Of a stretch of DNA of 64,000 bases, positions 63,967-64,000 are shown one piece after another. A program made the position numbers and the translations under genes. Position 1 is the stretch's first letter, and the number at the start of each line of letters is the position of its first letter. The stretch is from Eurosta solidaginis. Lineage: Eukaryota; Arthropoda; Insecta; Diptera; Tephritidae. Where the stretch lies: positions 343,770,302 through 343,834,301 of the forward strand of contig NC_090319.1 in assembly GCF_040869045.1 (NCBI RefSeq), written 5' to 3'. A model generated the notes under the pieces. That model was not told the DNA's origin. It was given only the letters and a program-made list of their open reading frames with translations, and did no database searches.

Positions 63967-64000
63967 AAGTACAAGACTACAAGACTATTATCGCCAATGC

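Larger units (their letters stand above)
57432..64000 (-). mobile_element. LINE C (Jockey/CR1-like), split by the CAA-tailed LINE, runs off the window
   Basis: The 3' end is at about 57432 with ATTTATTTATTG-type AT tail. RT 59060-57665; RT front and endonuclease 63966-62715. The RT joins exactly across the LINE insertion at 59071-62714 (IMLS on one side, INHCITTSCFPDVW on the other). 5' part and ORF1 lie outside or are missing. Confidence 0.8.

Overview
This is eukaryotic, gene-poor, AT-rich nuclear DNA. The FLYWCH exons and the kinds of transposon present (PIF/Harbinger, hAT-type MITEs, Helitron, BEL/Pao, Ty3/Gypsy, Jockey- and LOA-type LINEs, CAA-tailed LINEs and SINEs) point to a higher fly with a large, repeat-rich genome. 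A tephritid fruit fly is my best guess, but that is inference from repeat style. Nothing bacterial, no CRISPR array, rRNA or tRNA gene was seen.

Host genes occupy only the first 6.4 kb. Plus-strand terminal exons lie at 1-190 (C-terminal half of a FLYWCH finger) and 394-989 (BED-like finger). Minus-strand terminal exons lie at 5063-5477 (complete FLYWCH finger over two exons) and 5762-6423 (linker plus divergent FLYWCH finger). The three exons whose 5' ends are in the window all begin at an AG acceptor with two bases of a split codon, so they could all join one shared upstream exon. This is the architecture of the Drosophila mod(mdg4) locus, whose antiparallel 3' exons are joined to a common 5' half by trans-splicing. 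I regard this as the most interesting biology in the window.

The other ~57 kb is nested transposons. 1.1-4.75 kb: Helitron remnant, dispersed repeats and three SINE copies, lying between the plus and minus exons. 6.75-12.7 kb: a TA-flanked TIR element (two copies), a 2.1-kb TTA-flanked TIR element, palindromic MITEs and an 8-bp-TSD hAT-like MITE. 12.88-19.25 kb: a PIF/Harbinger element with a TTA duplication, its BESS-motif ORF and transposase facing each other, the transposase split by inverted LINE pieces. 19.5-23.6 kb: a LOA-type LINE (minus) with RNase H and an AACCT-repeat tail. 24.4-36.4 kb: a nest in which a BEL/Pao element (25174-32517, TSD AGGAG) sits in LINE B, which sits in a Jockey fragment that also carries a MITE. 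37.4-51.2 kb: a ~1.2-kb tandem duplication split by a Gypsy element (39280-50703, TSD GTGG) whose left LTR holds a near-complete Jockey element (40424-45046). 51.1-53.3 kb: a second, scrambled Gypsy element with a SINE in gag. 53.9-57.4 kb: SINEs, a LINE fragment, a dispersed repeat and a solo-LTR-like block. 57.4-64 kb: LINE C (minus), split by a CAA-tailed LINE (59071-62714, TSD ATAATGTGGG) that itself carries a truncated copy of its own family (60571-60718, TSD AGCGCGGTGG).

Almost all transposon ORFs are broken by stops, frameshifts or deletions. The most intact are the BEL/Pao gag-pol and the Jockey ORF2 in the Gypsy LTR. Exact target-site duplications give the relative order of several insertions.
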